A stretch of DNA of 64,000 bases from Verrucomicrobiota bacterium. GTDB taxonomy: Bacteria > Verrucomicrobiota > Verrucomicrobiia > Limisphaerales > VHCN01. The notes under the pieces are model-generated. The model was not told the DNA's origin, searched no databases, and was given only the letters and a program-made list of their open reading frames with translations. Position 1 is the stretch's first letter. Every line of letters begins with the position of its first letter. Location: contig VHCN01000008.1 in the NCBI GenBank assembly GCA_016871675.1, positions 1 to 64,000 of the forward strand, in the 5' to 3' direction. Below are positions 40,925 through 48,697 of the stretch, one piece after another. Made by a program: the position numbers and the translations under genes.

Positions 40925-42820
40925 TCAGCCCTTCATCCCCTTGATTCGATACGCGGGCAGGTCGCCCTCGTGCTTGGTGCTGATGACGGTTTTTTCAGCC
41001 TGCACGACCCGGAAGACACGCTGATAAACCTCTGCGCTGATGAGCACCTCGCCCCCGCGCGCGCCGTTGCAGAAGCGGTTGCAGCGGTTCACGGCGTCGC
41101 CGATGACGGTGAATTCGAGACGTTCCTGCGCGCCGATGAAGCCGTGGAGCACGGAGCCGCAGTGGACGCCGATGCCGACCTCGACCGTGACATCGCCGCG
41201 CGCCTTGCGCTTGAGGTTGAGCTCGCACACGGCTTTCTGCATCTCGATCCCGGCCTTCACGGCCTTCTCGAACTGGTTCGGGTCCGGGTCGGGGCTGCCG
41301 AAAATCGCGAGGATGGCGTCGCCGAGGAACTTGTCGATGGTGCCGTCGTTCTTGAAGATGGGCGCGGAGAGCACGGGCAGGTAGTCGTTGACGAGGTCCA
41401 CGACGTCGCCTGCGTCCATGTTCGCGCTCATGGCGGTGAAGCCGCGCATGTCGGAGAAGAGCACGGTGACCTCGGATTTCTCGCCGCCGGGCCGGAGCTT
41501 TCCGGCGTGGGCCTTCTCGATGAGCTTGGCGCGGATGCGCGGGGAGAAGTTCATCAGCAGGCGGTCGAGGAGCTTGGCGTTGAACCGCATTTCCTCCTGC
41601 AACTGCCGGTTCGCGGTGACCATCGCCGCGTAGTTCGAGATCGCGACGAGCATGCGCAGGTCATCCGCGGTGAACGCGTTGTCACTTGACGGATTGTCCA
41701 CGCAGATGACGCCCAGCGGCCGGGCCTGCCACATCACGGGCACATACATGCCGGACTGGATCGAGAGGTTGGCGATGCTGGCCATCACGTCACCCGAGAA
41801 GCCGCCGCGCGTCCAGATGAACCCCTTCTTCTCCGTCATCGCGCGCTTGGCGAGCGTCTCGCTCACGGCGGGTTCGCCGTCGGCGATGTAGGCCGAAAGC
41901 AGGAGCTCCTGCGTGTCCTTGTTGCGCGTGAGGAACGCGCCGCGCCTGGCCGAGGAGATGGCCGTGAGCGCGTGCTCGATGATGCGATGATGAATGGCGT
42001 CGAGTCGCGCCTCGGCGTCGAACTCGTTCTGCATCTCCATGATCGGCGCGAGCCGCTTCACCATCTCGGCGTTGCTCTGGTCGTTGACGGTGAAGACCGA
42101 GCTGCCGACGTCCATCGCGACGGCGATTTCCATGTCCACGTCGTCGGCCGGCGGCTCGGACGCCGCCGCGACGGGCAGTTTCATGGCCGGCGGCATGCCG
42201 GGGCGCGGGGCGGCGGATGCGCCCTGTTCCAGGGACGTGAATTGCGGTGCGACCGGCGCGAGCGAAGAGGGTCCGACGCCTGCGGGAACCTGCGACAGTG
42301 GCGAGGGCTTCGAGGGCGCCGGGGCCGCAAGTGCGCCGGACCCGGCTGGCGTGAATCCACCCGACGAAGGCGGGGGCGCGCGGAGCATTCCGCCGCCCGG
42401 CGCGGGCGCGGGCGCGGCGACGGGCCCGCGAAAGACGGACTTGGCCGCGGGCTTCGCTGCAGGCGCGGCGGCCGGTGATGAGCCGTCCACATCGACTCCG
42501 AGTTCAAGAATGAGCGTGGTGTCACCGAGTTCGACGGTGGAGTTTTGGGGAACTTGCTGGCGGCCGTGGCCTTTGATCTCCGCATCGTTCAGCCGCGTGC
42601 CGCCCGAGCTTCCGATGTCCTCAACCCAATAAGCGGAGCCGTCGAAAGTGAACTTGCAGTGCCGCCTCGAGACGTTCAGGTCGGGATACAGGTCAAGGTC
42701 GGGCGACTGTCCGTCCTTGGGACGGCCGACGACCACCTCGTTCTTGTTGAACTCACGAAGCTGTTCCTTGCCGGCGTGAACGACTTTGATCCGGTAAATG
42801 AACTGGGCATCGGCTGGCAC
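40925..42820 (-). CDS. FHA - GAF - class III nucleotide cyclase
   Basis: A 631-residue protein with GTG start at 42820, right at the predicted transcription start. N-terminal FHA domain (about 20-105; VVVGRPKDGQSP, NVSRRHCKF, GSSGGTRLND). A long Pro/Ala linker follows, then a GAF domain (about 255-405) and a class III adenylate/guanylate cyclase domain (about 440-620). Metal-binding Asp candidates are D457 (LFSDMRGFTAMS) and D501 (IDKFLGDAILAIFG); the substrate segment reads EFTVIGDAVNRCNRFC. It probably makes cAMP in response to a phosphoprotein partner and a small ligand. The FHA domain may link it to Ser/Thr-kinase signalling. Convergent with the response regulator. Confidence 0.92.
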   Translation of the reverse strand: MPADAQFIYRIKVVHAGKEQLREFNKNEVVVGRPKDGQSPDLDLYPDLNVSRRHCKFTFDGSAYWVEDIGSSGGTRLNDAEIKGHGRQQVPQNSTVELGDTTLILELGVDVDGSSPAAAPAAKPAAKSVFRGPVAAPAPAPGGGMLRAPPPSSGGFTPAGSGALAAPAPSKPSPLSQVPAGVGPSSLAPVAPQFTSLEQGASAAPRPGMPPAMKLPVAAASEPPADDVDMEIAVAMDVGSSVFTVNDQSNAEMVKRLAPIMEMQNEFDAEARLDAIHHRIIEHALTAISSARRGAFLTRNKDTQELLLSAYIADGEPAVSETLAKRAMTEKKGFIWTRGGFSGDVMASIANLSIQSGMYVPVMWQARPLGVICVDNPSSDNAFTADDLRMLVAISNYAAMVTANRQLQEEMRFNAKLLDRLLMNFSPRIRAKLIEKAHAGKLRPGGEKSEVTVLFSDMRGFTAMSANMDAGDVVDLVNDYLPVLSAPIFKNDGTIDKFLGDAILAIFGSPDPDPNQFEKAVKAGIEMQKAVCELNLKRKARGDVTVEVGIGVHCGSVLHGFIGAQERLEFTVIGDAVNRCNRFCNGARGGEVLISAEVYQRVFRVVQAEKTVISTKHEGDLPAYRIKGMKG

Positions 42821-42826
42821 GGCGCG

Positions 42827-42855
42827 AAGCTAGTCGCCTCGTTTCGCAGCGTCAA
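42827..42855 (-). promoter_or_regulatory. Promoter of the FHA-GAF-cyclase gene
   Basis: On the minus strand TTGACG (42855-42850), a 17-bp spacer and TAGCTT (42832-42827). The GTG start codon at 42820 lies 6 bp after the -10 box, so the mRNA is expected to start at the GTG itself. Confidence 0.6.
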
Positions 42856-43106
42856 TGCCGTGACGTAGTCGTGTGTGGGCGAATTGGAAATGTCCCGCGC
42901 GGCCGGCACTGGCCCAGGCTCGCCGCCTTCCTGGGAACTTTGAAGTGAGCGGGAATGGGCGGCGACCCGGCCGGCTCGAACCTTCCGCCGCCCGAGGTGG
43001 TGAATGCCGTTGACGCAGCAACCGGTTAAGTGCAGAACATGCTTGGACCATGAAACTCAACCCACCCACCTGTCAGGAACGGTCCGACGAACGCCACTGA
43101 AACCGC

Positions 43107-43676
43107 ATGAAGACGCAAGTCCCTGACGAGATCATCTACGCCATCGAGCGGCCGTGCCGGCAGTTGATGACGTATTACTTCCTCGGCCTGCTCATCACCG
43201 GGCCGCTGTTCCCGATCCTCATCCTGCCGGCCTACTTCCGGTATCACACGATGCGCTACCGATTTGACGCGGAGGGCATCTCGATGCGGTGGGGCATCCT
43301 CTTCCGCCGTGAAGTCATCCTCAACTACTCGCGCATCCAGGACATCCACCTGACCTCGAACTTCGTCGAGCGGTGGCTAGGGCTCGCGCGCATTCAGATT
43401 CAAACCGCGGCCGGCAGCGGGGAGGCGGAGATGACCATCGAAGGGCTGCGCGAGTTCGATGCCGTCCGTGATTTTCTCTACTCGAAGATGCGCGGGATGA
43501 AGGAGCGTGTGCCTCCGGCGGCGGGCGCGGCGGCGAAGCCGGGCGTCCTGCTCGATGAAGCCGCGGCTACGGAACTTCTCGCCACGCTTCGCGCCGTGGC
43601 GTCCGAACTTCGCGGCCTTCGCGCCGATCTCGCGGCCCGCCAGCCTCCCGCACCACCCGTGGAACCCGCGCCATGA
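43107..43676 (+). CDS. bPH2 (bacterial PH, DUF304) domain membrane protein
   Basis: A 189-residue protein: IYAIERPCRQLMTYYFLGLL and GPLFPILILPAYF (membrane hairpin, about 15-48), then a bPH2 domain (YRFDAEGISMRWGILFRREV, LNYSRIQDIHLTSNFVERWL, ARIQIQTAAGSGEAEMTI). The C-terminal 60 residues are Ala/Leu-rich and helical. It overlaps the next gene by 4 bp; that gene has the same domain. Pairs of bPH2 proteins (YdbS/YdbT type) are common but their function is not settled. The 286 bp upstream of this gene hold a TTGACG but no full promoter. Confidence 0.85.
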   Translation: MKTQVPDEIIYAIERPCRQLMTYYFLGLLITGPLFPILILPAYFRYHTMRYRFDAEGISMRWGILFRREVILNYSRIQDIHLTSNFVERWLGLARIQIQTAAGSGEAEMTIEGLREFDAVRDFLYSKMRGMKERVPPAAGAAAKPGVLLDEAAATELLATLRAVASELRGLRADLAARQPPAPPVEPAP

Positions 43677-44407
43677 TGAACCGGCTGAGATCTCTGCTGC
43701 TGCGGTTGATGAAGGTTCCGCCCGAGCCGGAGCCGCCCGCAGGCGCGCCGGAATCCATCCGCATTTTCCGCGCCGGGAATAATTACTACCGACTGCTGCA
43801 AATCCGGTGGGCGCTCGCGCAGCTCTCTGCGGTCGCGGCGATCCTGCTGCTGCTGCTCGGCGGCTTCATCACCTTCAAGTCGGCGTGGATGCAGCGGGCG
43901 TTTCACGCGCTCGAGTGGTTCGGCTTGGCGAGCCTTGTGGCGCAGATGCCCTTCACGTTCCTGCTGGTGAAGTTGAACTACGAGCTGCGCTGGTACGTGG
44001 TGACCGACCGCAGCCTGCGCATCCGGCACGGGCTGCAGTCCGTGCGAGAGATCACGATGACCTTCGCGAACATCCAGCAAATCGTCGTGCACCAGGGGCC
44101 GTTGCAGCGGCTGCTCGGCATCGCCGATGTCGAAGTGCGGACCGCCGGCGGCGGCGGCCAGGAGGGACACCAGCGCGGCGAACACGGTGACTCGGGTCAC
44201 ATCGCCTACTTCCACGGCGTGGACAACGCGGAGGAAATCCGCGACCTCATCCTCGACCGCATGCGCCGGCTGCGCGACGCGGGCCTCGGTGACACGGACG
44301 ACGTTGACGCCGAACCCGCGGCCGGCACGGGAGCGACGCATCCCGTGTGCATGGCCGCATCCGAATTGCTCGGCGAAGTGCGCGCACTGAGGAAGTCGCT
44401 GGCTTGA
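43673..44407 (+). CDS. bPH2 (bacterial PH, DUF304) domain membrane protein
   Basis: 244 residues; two start codons in a row (ATGATG) at 43673. Two transmembrane helices (about 45-70 and 80-105) precede a bPH2 domain (LRWYVVTDRSLRIRHGLQSV, MTFANIQQIVVHQGPLQRLL, IADVEVRTAGGGGQEGHQRG). The C-terminal helical tail resembles the end of the partner gene (ASELLGEVRALRKSL). Translationally coupled to the preceding bPH2 gene, so the two probably form one membrane complex. Confidence 0.85.
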   Translation: MMNRLRSLLLRLMKVPPEPEPPAGAPESIRIFRAGNNYYRLLQIRWALAQLSAVAAILLLLLGGFITFKSAWMQRAFHALEWFGLASLVAQMPFTFLLVKLNYELRWYVVTDRSLRIRHGLQSVREITMTFANIQQIVVHQGPLQRLLGIADVEVRTAGGGGQEGHQRGEHGDSGHIAYFHGVDNAEEIRDLILDRMRRLRDAGLGDTDDVDAEPAAGTGATHPVCMAASELLGEVRALRKSLA

Positions 44408-44442
44408 GTGCGAGCCACCCGGCATCCGCCGTCAAAACCCCG

Positions 44443-44471
44443 TGGACACCCGCGTTGGGCTGGATTACCTT
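44443..44471 (+). promoter_or_regulatory. Promoter candidate for the second PSD1-DUF1501 operon
   Basis: TGGACA (44443-44448), a 17-bp spacer and TACCTT (44466-44471), 13 bp before the ATG at 44485. Confidence 0.45.
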
Positions 44472-44484
44472 CCCCTGCATCCGA

Positions 44485-47229
44485 ATGAAGCGCCCGTTTG
44501 CATTCGTTGTCGTCCCCGCACTTCTCGCGGCTTCGCCGTCGCCCGCCGCCGCGCCCGCGCAGGAACTCGCGCAGCGCGCTTGGGCGGTGATTTCCCAAAA
44601 GTGCCTCGCCTGTCACGGCAACGATGCGGAGAAAATCAAGGGCGGCCTCAACCTCACCACGCGCGCCGGCGCACTCGCGGGCGGCGAAAGCGAGCGCACC
44701 GTGCTCAAGCCCGGCAAGCCCGACGAGAGCCTGCTTTACACCGCCGCGACGCGCGCCGATCCGCAGCTCCCCATGCCGCCGAAGGACAACGACGCGCTCT
44801 CGCCCGCGCAGCTCAAGATCCTGCGCGACTGGATTCTCGCCGGCGCCCCGTGGCCCGGCGAGAAACCCGCCGCCGGCTCCTGGAACGCCGCCGACGGAAT
44901 CGTCGTCAAGACCAGCGGCGGACTCTCACCCGACTGGTCAAACCGCAGATACAAACCTGAGGACGTGTGGGCGTGGCAGCCCGTTGGCACGCCAGCCGTC
45001 CCAAGCATTCGCGATTCGAAATTCACGATCCGAAATCCCATTGACGCCTTCACCGCCGCGCCGCTCGCGTTGCGGGGCATCCCGCAAGCAAAGCCCGCCG
45101 ACAAGCCCACGCTCCTGCGTCGCGCGACGTTCGACCTGCTCGGACTGCCTCCGACGCCCGCCGAATTGGATGCGTTCGTGAGGGACAAGTCGCCCGACGC
45201 CTTCGCGAAGGTCGTGAAGCGGTTGCTCGACAGCCCGCACTACGGCGAGCAGCAGGCGCGGCACTGGCTGGACGTGACGCGCTACGCCGACACCGCGGGC
45301 TTCTCGAACGACTACGAGCGGCCGCACGCGTGGCGCTATCGCGACTACGTCATCCGCAGCTTCAACGCCGACAAGCCGTATGACCGCTTCATCCTCGAAC
45401 AAATCGCCGGCGACGAGATCGAGCCGGCCAATCTCGAAATGCTAATCGCCGTCGGCTTCCTCCGCATGGGGCCGTGGGAACACACCAGCATGACCGTCGC
45501 CGCCGTCACGCGGCAGGATTTCCTCGACGACGTCACGCACCACGTCGGCGTCACGTTCCTCGGCCAGGGCCTGCGCTGCGCGCGCTGTCACGACCACAAG
45601 TTCGACCCGGTGCCGACGCGCGATTACTACCGGCTGCAGGCGGCGTTCGCCTCGACGCAGTTTGCCGAGCGGCCGTCACCGTTCCTTCCCGGCGAGCACA
45701 TCGGCGACACCACCGCGGCCCGCGCGCGCGTGGAGCAGCACTTGAGCGATGCGCGCGCAGTGCTGGCCGGCTTGAGGCAGAAAAACCAGGACGCGATCGC
45801 CGCCCACGAGAAGCAGCACGGCGCCGGGTCCGTCGCGGATCTCACGAAGTCGGACACCGCGCGCCGCGACAACTTCGGGCTGACCAAGGACGAGCTCAGC
45901 GTGCGCAAGGTGCACCAGAAGCGGCAGGACTTCTTCGAGCGCGAGCGGCAGCGCTTCGAGGCTTACGCGCTGTCGGTCTATTCCGGCCCGCCGAACAATT
46001 ACACCTCGGTGCGCCCGCTCTTTGGCGTGCCGACGAACCGCGTCGGAGTCGTGCAAGTCGTGAGCATCCTCAACGGCGGCGCGCTCGAAACGCCCGGCGA
46101 AGCGGTGAAGCCCGGCGTGCTCAGCGCGATGTCCGCGGCGAACGACCTCGACGCGAACAGCCCGTGGGCGTTGCCCGACTCCGCGAACGGCCGCCGAACG
46201 GCACTCGCGAAATGGATCGCCAGTCCTCAAAACACGCTCACCGCGCGCGTCCTCGTGAACCGCGTCTGGCAGCAGCACTTCGGCCGCGGCCTTGTGGCGA
46301 CACCGAACAACCTCGGCGCGATGGGCGGCAAGCCGACGCACCCCGAATTGCTCGACTGGCTTGCGGGCTGGTTCACCGAGAACGGCTGGAGCCTCAAGAA
46401 GCTCCACGCGCTCATCCTGAACAGCGCGACGTATCAGCAGACTTCAAGCGCGGAACGCGGAACGCGGAACGCGGAATCAGCAGACCCGCGCAACGATCTC
46501 TTGAGTCACTTTCCCACCCGCCGCCTTGCCGCCGAGGAGTTGCGCGACGCGATGCTCGCGGTGACGGGCGAACTGAATCCGCAGACAGGCGGGCCGGGCG
46601 TGTTTCCCGAGATCAACTGGGAGGTTGCCTTCCAGCCGCGGCACATCATGGGCTCGGTCGCGCCGGCGTATCAGCCGTCGCCGACGCCCGCGGAGCGCAA
46701 CCGCCGCACCCTTTACGCCTTCCGCATCCGCACGCTCGCGGACCCGATGCTCGAGGTCTTCAACCGCCCCGGCTCCGAGACAAGCTGCGAGCACCGCGAC
46801 GCCACGACCGTCACGCCGCAAGTGTTCTCGCTGATGAACGGCGGCTTCGCGAACAACCGCGCGCTTGCCTTCGCCGCCTCGCTGGAGAAGTCCGCGCCGA
46901 CGTTGAAGTCGCGCATCGAACTCGCCTTCCGTCGCGCGTTTGGCCGGCCGCCGGCGGGCAATGAAGTGAAATCCTGCGAGGCGCACTTCAACAAGATGCT
47001 CGCGCACCACCGGTTGAACGCGCCGAAGGCCAATGATCTGCCGACGAAGGTGAAGCACCACATGGTCGAGGAAATGACCGGCGAGGATTTCTTCTGGGAC
47101 GAGGAACTCGACGTGTTGAAGCACTACACCCGCGACCTGATGCCCTGGCAGGTCGGCACCGAGACCCGCGCGCTGGCCGAGGTGTGCCTCGTGTTGCTGA
47201 ACGCGAATGAATTCGTCTACGTGCGATGA
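44485..47229 (+). CDS. PSD1 protein: planctomycete cytochrome c + DUF1549 + DUF1553
   Basis: A 914-residue exported protein (signal peptide MKRPFAFVVVPALLAASPSPAAA; the longer upstream frame is not coding-like). Cytochrome c domain with C40-LA-C43-H44, then DUF1549 with second motif C365-AR-C368-H369 (followed by DHKFDPVPTRDYY), then DUF1553 to the end. Two repeat-derived insertions are visible: residues about 174-187 (PSIRDSKFTIRNPI) and about 653-668 (SAERGTRNAESADPRN). Both keep the frame and fall between recognisable blocks. Coupled by a 4-bp overlap to a DUF1501 gene. Compared with the pair at 886-4933, gene order is reversed. Confidence 0.9.
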   Translation: MKRPFAFVVVPALLAASPSPAAAPAQELAQRAWAVISQKCLACHGNDAEKIKGGLNLTTRAGALAGGESERTVLKPGKPDESLLYTAATRADPQLPMPPKDNDALSPAQLKILRDWILAGAPWPGEKPAAGSWNAADGIVVKTSGGLSPDWSNRRYKPEDVWAWQPVGTPAVPSIRDSKFTIRNPIDAFTAAPLALRGIPQAKPADKPTLLRRATFDLLGLPPTPAELDAFVRDKSPDAFAKVVKRLLDSPHYGEQQARHWLDVTRYADTAGFSNDYERPHAWRYRDYVIRSFNADKPYDRFILEQIAGDEIEPANLEMLIAVGFLRMGPWEHTSMTVAAVTRQDFLDDVTHHVGVTFLGQGLRCARCHDHKFDPVPTRDYYRLQAAFASTQFAERPSPFLPGEHIGDTTAARARVEQHLSDARAVLAGLRQKNQDAIAAHEKQHGAGSVADLTKSDTARRDNFGLTKDELSVRKVHQKRQDFFERERQRFEAYALSVYSGPPNNYTSVRPLFGVPTNRVGVVQVVSILNGGALETPGEAVKPGVLSAMSAANDLDANSPWALPDSANGRRTALAKWIASPQNTLTARVLVNRVWQQHFGRGLVATPNNLGAMGGKPTHPELLDWLAGWFTENGWSLKKLHALILNSATYQQTSSAERGTRNAESADPRNDLLSHFPTRRLAAEELRDAMLAVTGELNPQTGGPGVFPEINWEVAFQPRHIMGSVAPAYQPSPTPAERNRRTLYAFRIRTLADPMLEVFNRPGSETSCEHRDATTVTPQVFSLMNGGFANNRALAFAASLEKSAPTLKSRIELAFRRAFGRPPAGNEVKSCEAHFNKMLAHHRLNAPKANDLPTKVKHHMVEEMTGEDFFWDEELDVLKHYTRDLMPWQVGTETRALAEVCLVLLNANEFVYVR
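45004..45040 (+). repeat. Repeat insertion inside PSD1 (1)
   Basis: ATTCGCGATTCGAAATTCAC followed by GATCCGAAATCCCA, in frame. It shares the 12-mer TCCGAAATCCCA with uvrA insertion 2 (33561-33572). Confidence 0.6.
46449..46478 (+). repeat. Repeat insertion inside PSD1 (2)
   Basis: GCGGAAC three times in tandem followed by GCGGAAT. The 7-bp unit encodes a non-periodic peptide (SAERGTRNAES) without a stop. Confidence 0.65.
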
Positions 47230-48677
47230 ACGCGATGAACCCCCACCGATTCGGCTGCCAGCACTTCGCGAAACACTCGCGGCGCGACTTCGTTTACGGA
47301 CTCGGCGCGACGCTGGGCACGGTCGCCTTCAACGCGCTGCTGCGTCAGGAACTCAGCGCCGCGGACAATCCGCAATCCGCGAATCCCCTCATGCCCAAGC
47401 AGCCGCACCTCGCGGCGAAGGCCAAGGCCTGCATCTTCCTGTTCATGGAGGGCGGGCCGTCGCACCTCGACACCTTCGACCCGAAGCCGAAGCTGGCCGA
47501 ACTGCACATGAAGGAGTTCACGCGCAACGACCGCTTCGCTTCCGCGATGACGAGCGGCAAGCGCTACTTCGTCCGCAGCCCGTTTCAGTTCAAGCAGCAC
47601 GGCAGGTCGGGGCTGTGGATGTGCGACAAGTTCGAGCATCTCGCGCGAGTCGCGGACGAGTTGTGCGTGTATCGCGGTTGCCAGGTGGACTCGATTGATC
47701 ACCCGACCGCGTGCTACCAGATGAACACCGGCAACCGTTTCACCGGGGACCCGGCCGTCGGCGCGTGGACGAGCTTCGGCCTCGGCACGAGGAACCAAAA
47801 CCTGCCCGCGTTCGTCGTGCTGCCGGATGGCGCGTTCCCGCAGGGCGGCGCGGCGAACTGGTCGAACGGATTTCTGCCCGCGCACTTTCAGGGCACGCCG
47901 CTGCGCTCGCAAGGCTCGCCGATCCTCGACTTGAATCCGCCGCCGCATGTCACGCGCGACACGCAGCGCGCGAACCTCGACCTGCTCGCGAAGCTCAACG
48001 CCGACGACGCCAGGCGGCATCCGAACCAGGGCGAACTCGCCGCGCGCATGGCCGCGTATGAACTCGCCTTCCGCATGCAGGCCGAAGTGCCCGGCGTCAT
48101 CAACCTCGACAACGAGGACGCGAAGACGAAGGAGCTTTACGGCATCGGCCAGCCGGCGACGGACCGCTTCGGCCGGCGCTGCCTGCTCGCGCGCAAGCTG
48201 GTGCAGAGCGGCGTGCGCTTCGTGCAGCTCTTCGAGGGCGGCTGGGATTCGCACGACTACATTGACCGCGCGCACACGGGCCGCATCCGTTGCGTGGACA
48301 AGCCCATCGCCGCGCTGCTCACCGACCTGCGGCGGCTCGGCCTGCTCGACTCGACGCTCGTCATCTGGAGCGGCGAGTTCGGCCGCTCGCCGGACAACGG
48401 TGTGCGCGGCGGCGAGAACGTCGCGGGCCGCGACCACAATGCGAAGGGCATGGCCATGTGGCTCGCGGGCGGCGGCGTGAAGTCCGGCCACGCCATCGGC
48501 GCGACCGATGAGATTGGCGAGAAGGCCGCCGAGTGCGTCCACCACCTCCGCGACCTGCACGTGACGGTGCTGCGCCTGCTCGGCCTCGACGACAACAAGC
48601 TGACCTACTTCCACGAAGGCCGTTTCAAGCAACTCAGCCAGACCGGCGGGCAGGTGATCAACGAGCTCATCGCGTAA
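47226..48677 (+). CDS. DUF1501 family protein, Tat-exported
   Basis: 483 residues. Twin-arginine signal R19-R20-DF-VYG followed by a hydrophobic stretch. The core signature FLFMEGGPSHLDTFDPKPKL lies at about 76-95. The His/Asp region GEFGRSPDNGVRGGENVAGR DHN lies near 380-400. It overlaps the PSD1 stop by 4 bp. About as long as the DUF1501 protein at 886-2292 and clearly related to it, but with a different middle region, so the two operons are old paralogues, not recent copies. Confidence 0.9.
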   Translation: MNAMNPHRFGCQHFAKHSRRDFVYGLGATLGTVAFNALLRQELSAADNPQSANPLMPKQPHLAAKAKACIFLFMEGGPSHLDTFDPKPKLAELHMKEFTRNDRFASAMTSGKRYFVRSPFQFKQHGRSGLWMCDKFEHLARVADELCVYRGCQVDSIDHPTACYQMNTGNRFTGDPAVGAWTSFGLGTRNQNLPAFVVLPDGAFPQGGAANWSNGFLPAHFQGTPLRSQGSPILDLNPPPHVTRDTQRANLDLLAKLNADDARRHPNQGELAARMAAYELAFRMQAEVPGVINLDNEDAKTKELYGIGQPATDRFGRRCLLARKLVQSGVRFVQLFEGGWDSHDYIDRAHTGRIRCVDKPIAALLTDLRRLGLLDSTLVIWSGEFGRSPDNGVRGGENVAGRDHNAKGMAMWLAGGGVKSGHAIGATDEIGEKAAECVHHLRDLHVTVLRLLGLDDNKLTYFHEGRFKQLSQTGGQVINELIA

Positions 48678-48697
48678 ACGCCGCCGTGTCGTCGGAT

